From Marinobacter manganoxydans MnI7-9 (GTDB lineage: Bacteria > Pseudomonadota > Gammaproteobacteria > Pseudomonadales > Oleiphilaceae): a DNA stretch of 64,000 nucleotides. The position numbers and the translations under genes were made by a program. Where the stretch lies: NCBI RefSeq assembly GCF_000235625.1, contig NZ_AGTR01000027.1:1-64000 (forward strand), in the 5' to 3' direction. Positions 51,563-59,521 of the stretch are shown here, piece after piece; position 1 is the first letter of the stretch, and each line of letters starts with the position of its first letter. Below the pieces are notes generated by a model. It had not been told where the DNA came from. It did no database searches and was given only the letters and a program-made list of their open reading frames with translations.

Positions 51563-52434
51563 ATGGCGGCAAGAACTCTGGATATCGACTCGGCATGGGA
51601 GTTGGTGCTTAGCGCAGTTAACCGCAGCAATGTGACACTGCCATTGCCGGGAACCGACAAAGAAGCGGTAAAACTTAACGGCCACGGGGCCTGGCACCTG
51701 ATGCAGCCGGCCACGGGTGAGGCGAAGGATCTACTCTCGGTATTCCTACCCCTTTGTCGTCCCGTGCCAGATAACGGCAGCCCCAAAGTTATTGGTCAGT
51801 TGGGCCAAAGCCTGGACGGACGCATTGCCACGGTTACCGGTCGCTCCCGTTTCATCAACGGCGACGATGGAATTACCCATCTGCACCGGATCCGCGCAGT
51901 GTCGCATGCGGTTGTTGTCGGAGCCGGAACCGCCACTACAGACAATCCCCGTTTGACCGTTCGCCGCACCAGTGGCCGCAACCCCGTGCGCGTGGTCATT
52001 GACCGTCATCATCGCGTACCAGACAGCCATCACCTGTTCACCGATGGCGAAGCTCCCACCCTGCGGTTGGTGGCAGGTACTTACGATAAAGCGGAGAATC
52101 CATCGATCGGTTCCGGGGTTACTGAGATTCCCTGTCTCGGGGATGCCGAATCCGAAGATGCCGTCGATCCGAGAGTGATCCTCGAGGTTCTCGCAGACCT
52201 GGGGCTGAAAAAAGTTTTTGTGGAAGGGGGGGTGTTACCGTTTCGTGCTTCCTGAACGCTGGCTTGCTGGACCGCCTTCACGTGATGGTCGCACCCATGA
52301 TCATCGGCAGCGGCAGACCAGCCTTCTCACTTCCCGAGATCGACTTTCTGGATGATGCCTTGCGGCCGCGCGCCCAGCTTATAAACCTCGGCAGCGACAT
52401 GTTGTTCGACCTCGACTTTACCCGTGATTTGTAG
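51563..52434 (+). pseudogene. RibD-type reductase-domain protein, frameshifted in a G7 tract
   Basis: The start ATG at 51563 begins a 290-residue product if one base is added within the G run at 52226-52232. The N-terminal 70 residues match no family I recognise. The rest is the RibD C-terminal/DHFR-like reductase fold: IGQLGQSLDGRIATVTGRSRFINGDDG, HRIRAVSHAVVVGAGTATTDNPRLTVR, NPVRVVID. The present frame stops at 52253-52255 after VEGGVLPFRAS; with eight G's it continues VEGGGVTVSCFLNAGLLDRL and on to TAG at 52434, restoring the family's terminal region. No deaminase domain is present. Convergent with the UPF0104 gene, overlapping by 17 bases. Confidence 0.75.
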
Positions 52435-53341
52435 GTCGAAAAAAAGCAGCCCCTGGCAAACTGGACACCAAAACCAACGCCCCGTACCCAACGCTCAGTG
52501 CCACGCCCTGCTCCGCGGGCAATCCCGCCATCGGCCACAGCAAGGCTGCCGCGCCCTCGCGGATGCCCCAACCGGCAACCGTCAGCGGTACCACCATGCT
52601 GAGCAACAGGATACTGCCCAGACTGACAATAATGGCCGCCGACTCTGTGCTTTCGATGTAGCCTGCGCCCCAGGCCAGACAGAGAAACACCCCAAGATAG
52701 CTTGCCAACACCAGTAAAGATGAGCCAATCTGAACCGGCAACACCGTTCGGTTTAGCAAAGACTCATAGAGATCCCGCCTGAGCCGCTGAAGATAAGCCG
52801 CCAGCCCGGTTTTCAGGGCCAACCAGAGTGCAAGAAACACCCCAATAACGCCGGCGCCCAACCAGAGGCCGCCTTTCAAGTGATCAACCGTTACCCGTCC
52901 GGAACCGAGCAGCCAGCTGCCCGATATGACAACCACGAGCGCCAAAACCAATTGGCCCGAAAGTCGCTCGATGGCCACCCCGTGCACAGCGGAGAGGCGC
53001 TCTCCGGCGCCGCTGCCATGTCGCCAGGCCCGGTTTACGTCGCCGAGCACACCTCCCGGCAACACCTGGTTCAGAAACGTCGCCAGATAGTACTCCCGCA
53101 CCGCTACTCCATAGGCCAGGGGCAGCCCGAGCCGTTCGACGGTGTAACGCCATCGCCAGGCAGACAACGCCACCTGAAAGACCGTAAGTGCCAGTGCGGG
53201 AACCAGGACATAGGGAGAAAAGCGGGCAAGCTCCTGCCAGAGCTCACCCGAATCAATCGAGCGGATCACGAATCCGATAACCAGAACCGTGAATAACCAA
53301 CGGGCCGCCAGCTTCACCTGCCGTTGACGCAGTTCGGTCAA
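52418..53341 (-). CDS. UPF0104 (lysylphosphatidylglycerol synthase-like) membrane protein
   Basis: This 307-residue protein has eight or so transmembrane helices and the UPF0104 signature: YLATFLNQVLPGGVLGDVNRAWRH near residue 88, ERLSGQLVLALVVVI and a conserved GWGIREGAAALLW towards the end. The family resembles the membrane part of MprF, which flips aminoacyl lipids. Here it may move a lipid-linked product. Its start overlaps the glycosyltransferase-methyltransferase stop by four bases (ATGA), so it is the last gene of the minus-strand unit headed by the MDR dehydrogenase. Confidence 0.84.
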   Translation of the reverse strand: MTELRQRQVKLAARWLFTVLVIGFVIRSIDSGELWQELARFSPYVLVPALALTVFQVALSAWRWRYTVERLGLPLAYGVAVREYYLATFLNQVLPGGVLGDVNRAWRHGSGAGERLSAVHGVAIERLSGQLVLALVVVISGSWLLGSGRVTVDHLKGGLWLGAGVIGVFLALWLALKTGLAAYLQRLRRDLYESLLNRTVLPVQIGSSLLVLASYLGVFLCLAWGAGYIESTESAAIIVSLGSILLLSMVVPLTVAGWGIREGAAALLWPMAGLPAEQGVALSVGYGALVLVSSLPGAAFFRPTNHG

Positions 53342-55278
53342 GGCAATGCCTCGGGTGGCAGTGCCAGCAGATCCAGATGTCTCACAACAATCGTCAGATC
53401 CCCTTCGGATAACTGCTGATTGCGTGTCTCCAGCCAGCGTGACAATCGGTCCGCCTCGTGAGGTGACTGCTCAATGGCCGCGTCGATCCAGCCCTGCATC
53501 AGCATTTTGGCCAAGGCGTGATCCGCGCCATCCAGTATCCAGGGGGATTCCGCCAGTTCAACCCGGTAACCTTCGGCAACCAGCAGGCCTTGCAAGACAG
53601 TGCTGGCCTCCGGCCCGAGCGCGGCACCAATTCCCTTGTCGCCGTGCTGGTGCCGATTTACCAATGTCTTCACCAGCTCATCATCAGGATGCTCGGGAGA
53701 CAGCTCAAAGTGACCGGCGTAGCTCAAAACAATGAGCATCGCGGACTTCCTTCCTGCGGCTGCGAGGGCTAACGTATCCAGCCATGGCTCGGAAACCAGA
53801 TCAATCAGTGCTGACGCTGTTATCAGGTCCGCCTCCCGGGGCAGTTGTTGCTCCATGTTTTCCGACGTCAGCTGAACCGGGCGGGTTTCAAACGGCACAT
53901 CCAGGCAGTCCACACGCTGTCCGGCCTCCCGCAATAATGCAGAATCCTGATCCAGTGCCAGCCAGGTTTGAGGCACCTGCAGCGCAGGCACCAGGAAAAC
54001 CGCGTTTGAGCCACGACCGGTTCCAATGTCGACAATTTGCATCGGGTAGTGGCTCTCGGGCGACAAGCCATCATAACGATTCAACAACCAGTGATTGAGC
54101 TGATCGGTCAGGCCTTGTGAGCGAGCCCGGTGATCCGCTGCTTCCCGGGCTGCCAGCCATGTGCTCTCGAATTCCGAATGCTGGTGCAGATGCGTGGAAA
54201 GGCCACTGAAGTAGTGCAGCGCTTCTGAGACATCTTTGCCGGTATCCGCCCATGAGCGGATTCGGCGGGATTCCCTTGCGGCAAGTTTACGGGCGTGCTC
54301 AAGCTGTTCCGGATGTTCCAGCCAGTTCCTGAGGCGCGCCTCAAGGGCTCTGACATCGCCCGCACAATACTGAACTACACCAGGCTTGGCTGAGGTGTTG
54401 GCAAGGGCGCCGCCATCGGAGGAAATAACGGGCAGCCCTTCCGCCAGCGCCTCATCAATCACCATGCCATAGCCCTCGTACAGGGAGGGCAGTACAAAGA
54501 GATCCGCCTTGCGGTAGAGCTCGGCCAGCCCGGCTTCTTCGACCTCCCCTGCCAGCGCAATCCTGTCTTCAAGGCCCGCTTCTGCAATCGCCCGGCGAAC
54601 CTGCTGGCTATATTCCGGATCACGACTGTCAGACCCTGCCAACGTGCATTGCCACGACACGCCCTTCAGGTTTTCCAGCGCCTCCACCAATTGATGCTGG
54701 GCCTTTCGGAGTGACAGATGAGCAACGCACAGAATGTGAGGGGTACCAGTTTGCGACGACTGATCACAGCCTCTGGGGTTCGCGGCTCGGGTGACGCCCG
54801 GCTCGGCAACCCTGATCCTCTCAGCCGGCACCTCGTAATCCGCCAGGCGAGCGGCGGTATATTGGCTGGTGGTGATCACCCCGTTTACAAATCCGAGCGC
54901 GCGCGTTTCTGAATCAAAAAACCACTGTCTATTGGCTTCGCTGATCCCCGTTTCATCAGCCAGGGGGTGGTGTACCAGCGCGATCAGATTGAGGCGTGGA
55001 GAATGCTTTTCAACAATGTCCGGCAGCCCCCCCATGGCAAGACCATCGAGTACCACAGAGGCGCCATCAGGCAGACTCGCGAGCTTCTTATCCATTCCAC
55101 TACGGGCAACCCTGTCCGGGCGTGGAAACTGCCCGGCCAACCCACTGACCCGGGCTCTGCAACCGGCGTCGCTCAGGGCCTCCACGAGCTTGCGGACATA
55201 CCGATAGCCGCCCGTGTTTTGTTCCGGATCACCCGGAACAATAAACTCCAGGAAGCCCGGTTTGTCAGATTCCGGCAT
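53338..55278 (-). CDS. Glycosyltransferase (GT4)-methyltransferase fusion
   Basis: The ATG at 55278, inside the end of the PTPS-like gene, gives 646 residues; a TTG at 55296 is the alternative. Residues 1-355 are a GT4 glycosyltransferase (GGYRYVRKLVEAL, LCVAHLSLRKAQHQLVEAL, E-motif LYEGYGMVIDEALAEGLP). Residues about 405-560 are a class I SAM-dependent methyltransferase with motif I VDIGTGRGSN near 416. The two activities in one chain suggest that the same molecule is glycosylated and methylated. The gene overlaps the PTPS-like gene by 14 bases and UPF0104 by four, so its product works with them. Confidence 0.83.
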   Translation of the reverse strand: MPESDKPGFLEFIVPGDPEQNTGGYRYVRKLVEALSDAGCRARVSGLAGQFPRPDRVARSGMDKKLASLPDGASVVLDGLAMGGLPDIVEKHSPRLNLIALVHHPLADETGISEANRQWFFDSETRALGFVNGVITTSQYTAARLADYEVPAERIRVAEPGVTRAANPRGCDQSSQTGTPHILCVAHLSLRKAQHQLVEALENLKGVSWQCTLAGSDSRDPEYSQQVRRAIAEAGLEDRIALAGEVEEAGLAELYRKADLFVLPSLYEGYGMVIDEALAEGLPVISSDGGALANTSAKPGVVQYCAGDVRALEARLRNWLEHPEQLEHARKLAARESRRIRSWADTGKDVSEALHYFSGLSTHLHQHSEFESTWLAAREAADHRARSQGLTDQLNHWLLNRYDGLSPESHYPMQIVDIGTGRGSNAVFLVPALQVPQTWLALDQDSALLREAGQRVDCLDVPFETRPVQLTSENMEQQLPREADLITASALIDLVSEPWLDTLALAAAGRKSAMLIVLSYAGHFELSPEHPDDELVKTLVNRHQHGDKGIGAALGPEASTVLQGLLVAEGYRVELAESPWILDGADHALAKMLMQGWIDAAIEQSPHEADRLSRWLETRNQQLSEGDLTIVVRHLDLLALPPEALP

Positions 55279-55663
55279 GATAGCTTGCCCAGGCAATGTG
55301 GGATTCCGAGAGGGTGACTTTCAGGCTGACAATCCCTTCTCCTGTCTCGCCAAGACGGCCACCGTGAATGGCTGCCGCCATACGATCGAAAACCAGTTTG
55401 GCCATGAATTCGGTGGTGGTATTCCGGCCACGCAGTTCCGGCAGCTCGTCCAGGTTCTGCATATTGAATTCGGAGAGAATGCTTTTGAGAAGCTCGGAAG
55501 CCAAACCTATGTCGACGACCAGGTCGTCCTTATCCAGTTGGTGACGCTCAAAGGTCACGTCGACCACATAGGTGGCACCATGAACCTTCTGAGCAGGACC
55601 AAAGATCTCTCCGTTGAAGCTGTGGGCAATCATCATGTGGTCCCGGACCGTCAAACCGAACAT
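55265..55663 (-). CDS. PTPS/QueD-like protein lacking canonical catalytic residues
   Basis: This 132-residue protein aligns with 6-pyruvoyltetrahydropterin/6-carboxytetrahydropterin synthases: MIAHSFNG (zinc His14), VHGATY (His28), VVDIGLASELLKSILSEF, NTTTEFMAKLVFDRM and VTLSESHIAWASY (Glu120). Compared with the family, the catalytic Cys before the HGH motif is replaced by Ala24, the third zinc ligand of HGH is Ala30, and the LDHxxLN triad site reads FNMQNLDEL without Asp-His. The fold and pterin-binding Glu remain, so it may bind a pterin or act by altered chemistry. It lies 30 bases after the MDR gene in one transcript. I do not call it queD. Confidence 0.82.
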   Translation of the reverse strand: MFGLTVRDHMMIAHSFNGEIFGPAQKVHGATYVVDVTFERHQLDKDDLVVDIGLASELLKSILSEFNMQNLDELPELRGRNTTTEFMAKLVFDRMAAAIHGGRLGETGEGIVSLKVTLSESHIAWASYHAGI

Positions 55664-55693
55664 AGTTTCTCCTTAGCAGGCAATTTTGGATTT

Positions 55694-56701
55694 TCAGTAA
55701 ACAACGCGATGGCACAGAGTATCCCGGCCATCAATCAGAATTCGCGCCATGGATTTTGGTAGATCATCAAACTTGCACTCGCCGGTAATCAGCACATCCA
55801 GCGCATCGTCCTGGAGCAATTCCAATGAAAGCGCCAGGCGTTTGCGATAGTCCCACCGTGGGACTCGAGATGGCACTATCTGGCCCACCTGGCTGGATTT
55901 CAGGGTCAGACGCCGCGGATGGAATGCGGCCCCCAACGGTGCAGATACCAGCTGATCCCCGTACCAGCTCATTTCCACAATGGTCGCCTCCTGCCCTGCC
56001 AGCCCAAGGGCGGTCTCCAGGCCCGAGGGGTGGCCACTGGCATGGATAACAAGGTCGTGATCATCAGGGGCCGACTCACTGCTGAAGGTCAAACCGAGCT
56101 GTTCGGCAACGGCCTGTCTCTCTGGATTCGTATCGATCGCGGTGACTCGGGCTCCCGGGATACGACTCGCCAGCCAGGCGACGAGCAGGCCAACAACACC
56201 AAGACCAACCACGGCAATGCGGTCACCGACTGCTGGCGCTCCATCCCAGAGGCCGTTTACAGCGGTCTCCATGTTGGCGGCAAGTATTGCTCGCTCGGCG
56301 GGCAAGTCTTTGGGCAAAGGCGTCAACGCCGACGCCGGCACCCGGTAGCAATTCTGATGCGGATAAAGGCAGAACACCGTTTGGCCCACTAACTCTGCAG
56401 GCCCTTCCACTACTTTGCCGACGCTGGCGTAGCCGTACTTTACCGGCCAGGGAAAATCTCCCTCCTGAAACGGCGCCCGCATGGCTGCGTATTCGCTCTT
56501 TGGTACCCGGCCATGGAAAACCAGTGATTCCGTGCCCCGACTGATACCCGAATACAGCGCCTGAACCGTAACCGATTCGTCCTTCTGCTCGTCATCAGAG
56601 GTAACCAGTGGTGTTTCCAGAATCTCGCCCTTGCCGGCGCCGGTTACCCACCAGGCTCGTGCCATCGATTCGGTGTTCGGCTCATCAGGGTCGCGATGCA
56701 A
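55694..56701 (-). CDS. MDR-family (zinc-type) alcohol dehydrogenase-like protein
   Basis: The 335-residue medium-chain dehydrogenase starts at a TTG with AAGGAGA five to six bases upstream. The Rossmann motif VVGLGVVGLL is at 164-173, the acidic cofactor residue is in AIDTNPERQAV, and the N-terminal catalytic domain has YSGISRGTESLVFHG and VKYGYASVGKVVEG. It lacks the four-Cys structural zinc lobe and resembles BchC-type or bi-domain oxidoreductases (TIGR01202-like). As the first gene of the four-gene minus-strand unit it probably oxidises or reduces the intermediate that the PTPS-like and RibD-like proteins also handle. The substrate is unknown. Confidence 0.84.
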   Translation of the reverse strand: MHRDPDEPNTESMARAWWVTGAGKGEILETPLVTSDDEQKDESVTVQALYSGISRGTESLVFHGRVPKSEYAAMRAPFQEGDFPWPVKYGYASVGKVVEGPAELVGQTVFCLYPHQNCYRVPASALTPLPKDLPAERAILAANMETAVNGLWDGAPAVGDRIAVVGLGVVGLLVAWLASRIPGARVTAIDTNPERQAVAEQLGLTFSSESAPDDHDLVIHASGHPSGLETALGLAGQEATIVEMSWYGDQLVSAPLGAAFHPRRLTLKSSQVGQIVPSRVPRWDYRKRLALSLELLQDDALDVLITGECKFDDLPKSMARILIDGRDTLCHRVVY

Positions 56702-56769
56702 AAGGATCTCCTTTTTGGCAGTTTTTCAAACGTGCTGGTCGTCGCCCTGTCAGGGCTGAACCTTCAGGT

Positions 56770-56802
56770 CTGAACACGGTCTATGCTCGTAAGCATGTTC
56801 AG
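56770..56802. promoter_or_regulatory. Inverted repeat in the divergent MDR/CDP-alcohol region
   Basis: CTGAACA (56770-56776) and TGTTCAG (56796-56802) are a perfect inverted pair enclosing a second repeat ATGCT/AGCAT. It lies in the 176-bp region between the divergent dehydrogenase and CDP-alcohol phosphatidyltransferase genes, so a shared regulator site is plausible. Confidence 0.5.
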
Positions 56803-56877
56803 TTATACCAACTATAGTCAGTGTACAGCGCATCCGAGGTCTTTGATGCCTGCAATTCTATACGCTGGAGTTCATTG

Positions 56878-57612
56878 ATGGATTCTAACGGCCATTCAGC
56901 TTCGCAAAGGATGCCACTTGCCCTGGATCTCGTCTGGGGCTCTGGGCTTGTCGCCCTGTTCTGCGCAGCCACCGGCTGGTTAACCCAGCCCCCCGTCCTT
57001 TTCTACTTCTTGGCAGCGGCGCTTTACCTGGCCGCTTGTGCCCTGATCATCCGGTTCTGGCCCGAAACCCGGGATTTCGGGTGGGCAAACCGGGCGACGC
57101 TGCTGAGAGGCAGTCTAGTGATAGTCCTGGTGGCTCTGGCCCCGTTTGCCGACCACCTCACTGACAACCTCTGGCTCTACGGCTGGATGGCATTGCTGGC
57201 GCTGATTCTGGATGGCGTAGACGGCAAAGTCGCCAGGGCTACCGGCTCCCAGAGCGACTTTGGCGCTCGCTTCGACATGGAACTGGATGCTCTGTTTATT
57301 CTCGGTCTCAGCGTGGCTGTCCTGGCGCTCGGCAAGGCGGGTCCCTGGGTTCTGGCCCTGGGCCTTATCCGCTATGCCTTCGTTGTTGCCAGTCATTTCC
57401 TCGATTGGCTGAATGCCCCGCTGCCGGAGAGTTTCAGACGCAAGACGGTTTGCGTTTGGCAAATCGTTACCCTGCTGGTGGCCGTTTTGCCGCCGGTCAA
57501 TGCGCTATTCGCCAGTATCACGCTTGCAACTGCCCTCGCACTGCTTGTGTGGTCGTTTTTCCTGGATATTCACTGGCTTTATCAGAGGAGACATCACCAT
57601 GATGTTCATTAA
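56878..57612 (+). CDS. CDP-alcohol phosphatidyltransferase-family protein
   Basis: The start at 56878 (GGAG seven bases upstream) yields 244 residues with six or so membrane helices. The full family signature D-x2-DG-x2-AR-x8-G-x3-D-x3-D is present as LDGVDGKVARATGSQSDFG followed by ARFDMELD: D112, D115, G116, A119, R120, G129, D133, D137. The family transfers a CDP-linked alcohol (glycerol, inositol, choline, serine) to an acceptor or vice versa. Divergent from the MDR/PTPS-like unit, it could attach the product to a phospholipid. The YceI gene starts 14 bases before its end. Confidence 0.85.
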   Translation: MDSNGHSASQRMPLALDLVWGSGLVALFCAATGWLTQPPVLFYFLAAALYLAACALIIRFWPETRDFGWANRATLLRGSLVIVLVALAPFADHLTDNLWLYGWMALLALILDGVDGKVARATGSQSDFGARFDMELDALFILGLSVAVLALGKAGPWVLALGLIRYAFVVASHFLDWLNAPLPESFRRKTVCVWQIVTLLVAVLPPVNALFASITLATALALLVWSFFLDIHWLYQRRHHHDVH

Positions 57613-58216
57613 ACGGAAAACCCTTACCCGTTCTGCCATTGCCCTGCCTGCTGCGCTCGCACTGAGCCCGGCAGCCATGGCCGAGCCGAGAAACTTTGTT
57701 GTCGACGACGAACACTTTTCAATGTTCTTCGAAATCATGCACATCGGCTACGCCCCGGTGATGGGGATGTTCCGCGAAGTAGAGGGACAATTCGTTTACG
57801 ACGAAGAAGCCAGGGAGCTCGAATCTGGTCAATTGGTGTTCCAGAGCGACAGTGTGTACACCAATCACAAGAAGCGTGACGAACACGTTCGCAACGAGGA
57901 TTTCCTCGACGCCGACGAGTATCCTGAAATTACCTTTACTATTACCGACTTCGAAACGACTGGCGAAAACACGGGCAAAGTAACCGGCGATCTGGAGTTA
58001 CTCGGCCAGAAACGCCCCGTGGTGCTGGATGTGACCCTCAACAAGGCAGACGTCTACCCCTTTGGCCATGAGGAATACACACTGGGCATCAGCGCCTCCA
58101 CCACCCTGAAACGCAGTGAATGGGGCATGACCTACGGCCTTGATGGCGCGATGGTCGGTGATGAAGTGAAATTGCACTTTGGCTTCGAGGCCATTCGGGA
58201 ATCCGGCATGTTCTGA
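57599..58216 (+). CDS. YceI-family periplasmic protein
   Basis: The 205-residue protein has a Sec signal peptide (ends SPAAMA before EPRNF) and the YceI lipocalin-like domain: HFSMFFEIMHIGYAPVMGMFREVEGQF, SVYTNHKKRDEHVRNEDFLDADEYPEITF, EYTLGISASTTLKRSEWGM. YceI proteins bind polyisoprenoids such as ubiquinone-like chains. GGAG lies eight bases upstream and the start overlaps the CDP-alcohol gene's end, so the two are coupled. It could carry a lipidic product or precursor of the neighbouring pathway; this is inference. Confidence 0.9.
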   Translation: MMFIKRKTLTRSAIALPAALALSPAAMAEPRNFVVDDEHFSMFFEIMHIGYAPVMGMFREVEGQFVYDEEARELESGQLVFQSDSVYTNHKKRDEHVRNEDFLDADEYPEITFTITDFETTGENTGKVTGDLELLGQKRPVVLDVTLNKADVYPFGHEEYTLGISASTTLKRSEWGMTYGLDGAMVGDEVKLHFGFEAIRESGMF

Positions 58217-58348
58217 TCACCGGCTGATCGGAATGTGAACCACCGCACAACGCGGACACATTCTGTTACACACAGAGTCCGGATTTTTGGGGTGCGGCGG
58301 AAATCCCGTTATCTTTAGAGCTACAACAATAATCAAGGGAACTGCCGC

Positions 58349-59419
58349 ATGCCGGGCAAGGTCGCTCTTCTTCTGACACTGGTAACTGCTGGCGTGGTTG
58401 GCGCGGGGTATCTGCTCTCCGCTGACAACCACACAGATTTCAGCTGGTTTTCGAAGGTGGTCGACTCGGCCGAGACGGCGCCTGTCCAAAGCGCAGGCCT
58501 GGCAAGGCAGTCTTCTACCGATCCCTCGGCTGAGCCGGAACCACCCCCGGATAATGCCCTCGGGTTCATGCTGGCCAGCGTTGCCGATCAATACGCTGAA
58601 ACTACCCGATACCCTCCGTGGTCCATACCTCTCTCCCCGGAACAGGCGAACGCCTACGGTGGCAATCACTACGAGCCGGTCAGTCTGCCCCTCGAAGGTG
58701 ACGGGCAGTTCACCGTAACGCTGGAGAAATACCGGTTTACTGCAGGGGAACAAATTCTTGTTGCAGCGGCTATCCGGGGCTCTCAGGTGGTCGGTCGCTC
58801 GCTGTCTGCAACGCTGGAGAGGCCGGAAAGCCGGGATGCCATCGCTGGCACCACCTTGGAAGAGGCGGGTTCCCCGGGTTACTTCGAGGGCGTTCTGTCC
58901 GCCGACGAATCACCGGGTGAATATCGGCTGATCGTTGAGGCCCGGCTTGACGGCAAACCAGTCCGCCATGTCTCAACACTGGCCATTGAACCTTACCTGG
59001 GCGAATTCGAGGGGCTTGGCGATGCCCGTATCCAGGGTAACAATCTGATAATTCCCGTTCGTTTCTCGCCGGAAGACTCCGGCTACTACGCGCTTTCGGC
59101 CCAGCTGTTTGTTGGCCAACGCCCGGTTGCTCAATTGCAGATGGAGAAAAGGCTGGACAGCACCTCAAACACGATCAATCTGAAGGCACACGGCACGGTA
59201 TTGGCCGATCAGACGGTGGACGGCCAGCTACAGCTGAAAAACCTGCAGATTCGGCAGCTTCCCGCCCGGCCAGGTGACCGGACTAATTACGCTTTCGGCC
59301 CCGACGAGGGCTACGCTTTCACACCGCCGGATCTCGGCAGTCTTACCGATACACCGGCGGTGAATCCCGAATCAGAACAGCGCGCGGCTCTGCTGCGGCA
59401 GCTTGCCGACAAGTTCTGA
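58349..59419 (+). CDS. Membrane-anchored periplasmic protein of unknown function
   Basis: The 356-residue protein starts with an uncleaved-looking signal anchor (ALLLTLVTAGVVGAGYLLS), then a Pro/Glu-rich linker (about 50-70) and beta-sandwich-like segments (FTVTLEKYRFTAGEQILVAAAI, YFEGVLSADESPGEYRLIVEARLDG). An AAGGGA precedes the ATG. I do not recognise a family. It lies 102 bases before the secreted lipase on the same strand, but it lacks the RxxFDY motif of lipase chaperones (Lif), so a foldase role is only a possibility. Confidence 0.7.
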   Translation: MPGKVALLLTLVTAGVVGAGYLLSADNHTDFSWFSKVVDSAETAPVQSAGLARQSSTDPSAEPEPPPDNALGFMLASVADQYAETTRYPPWSIPLSPEQANAYGGNHYEPVSLPLEGDGQFTVTLEKYRFTAGEQILVAAAIRGSQVVGRSLSATLERPESRDAIAGTTLEEAGSPGYFEGVLSADESPGEYRLIVEARLDGKPVRHVSTLAIEPYLGEFEGLGDARIQGNNLIIPVRFSPEDSGYYALSAQLFVGQRPVAQLQMEKRLDSTSNTINLKAHGTVLADQTVDGQLQLKNLQIRQLPARPGDRTNYAFGPDEGYAFTPPDLGSLTDTPAVNPESEQRAALLRQLADKF

Positions 59420-59521
59420 TGGCAGGGCGCAGGCTCTGCACCGGCTAACGCCGGGCTGTACCGCTACAAGTGGCGGATAAACGTCTTGTGACAACAATAA
59501 AGCAGCAAAGACGGAGCAACT

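Noticed and set aside
55265-55663. Calling the PTPS-like gene queD
   Set aside because: The catalytic Cys, the Asp-His pair and one zinc ligand are absent, and no queC or queE is nearby.
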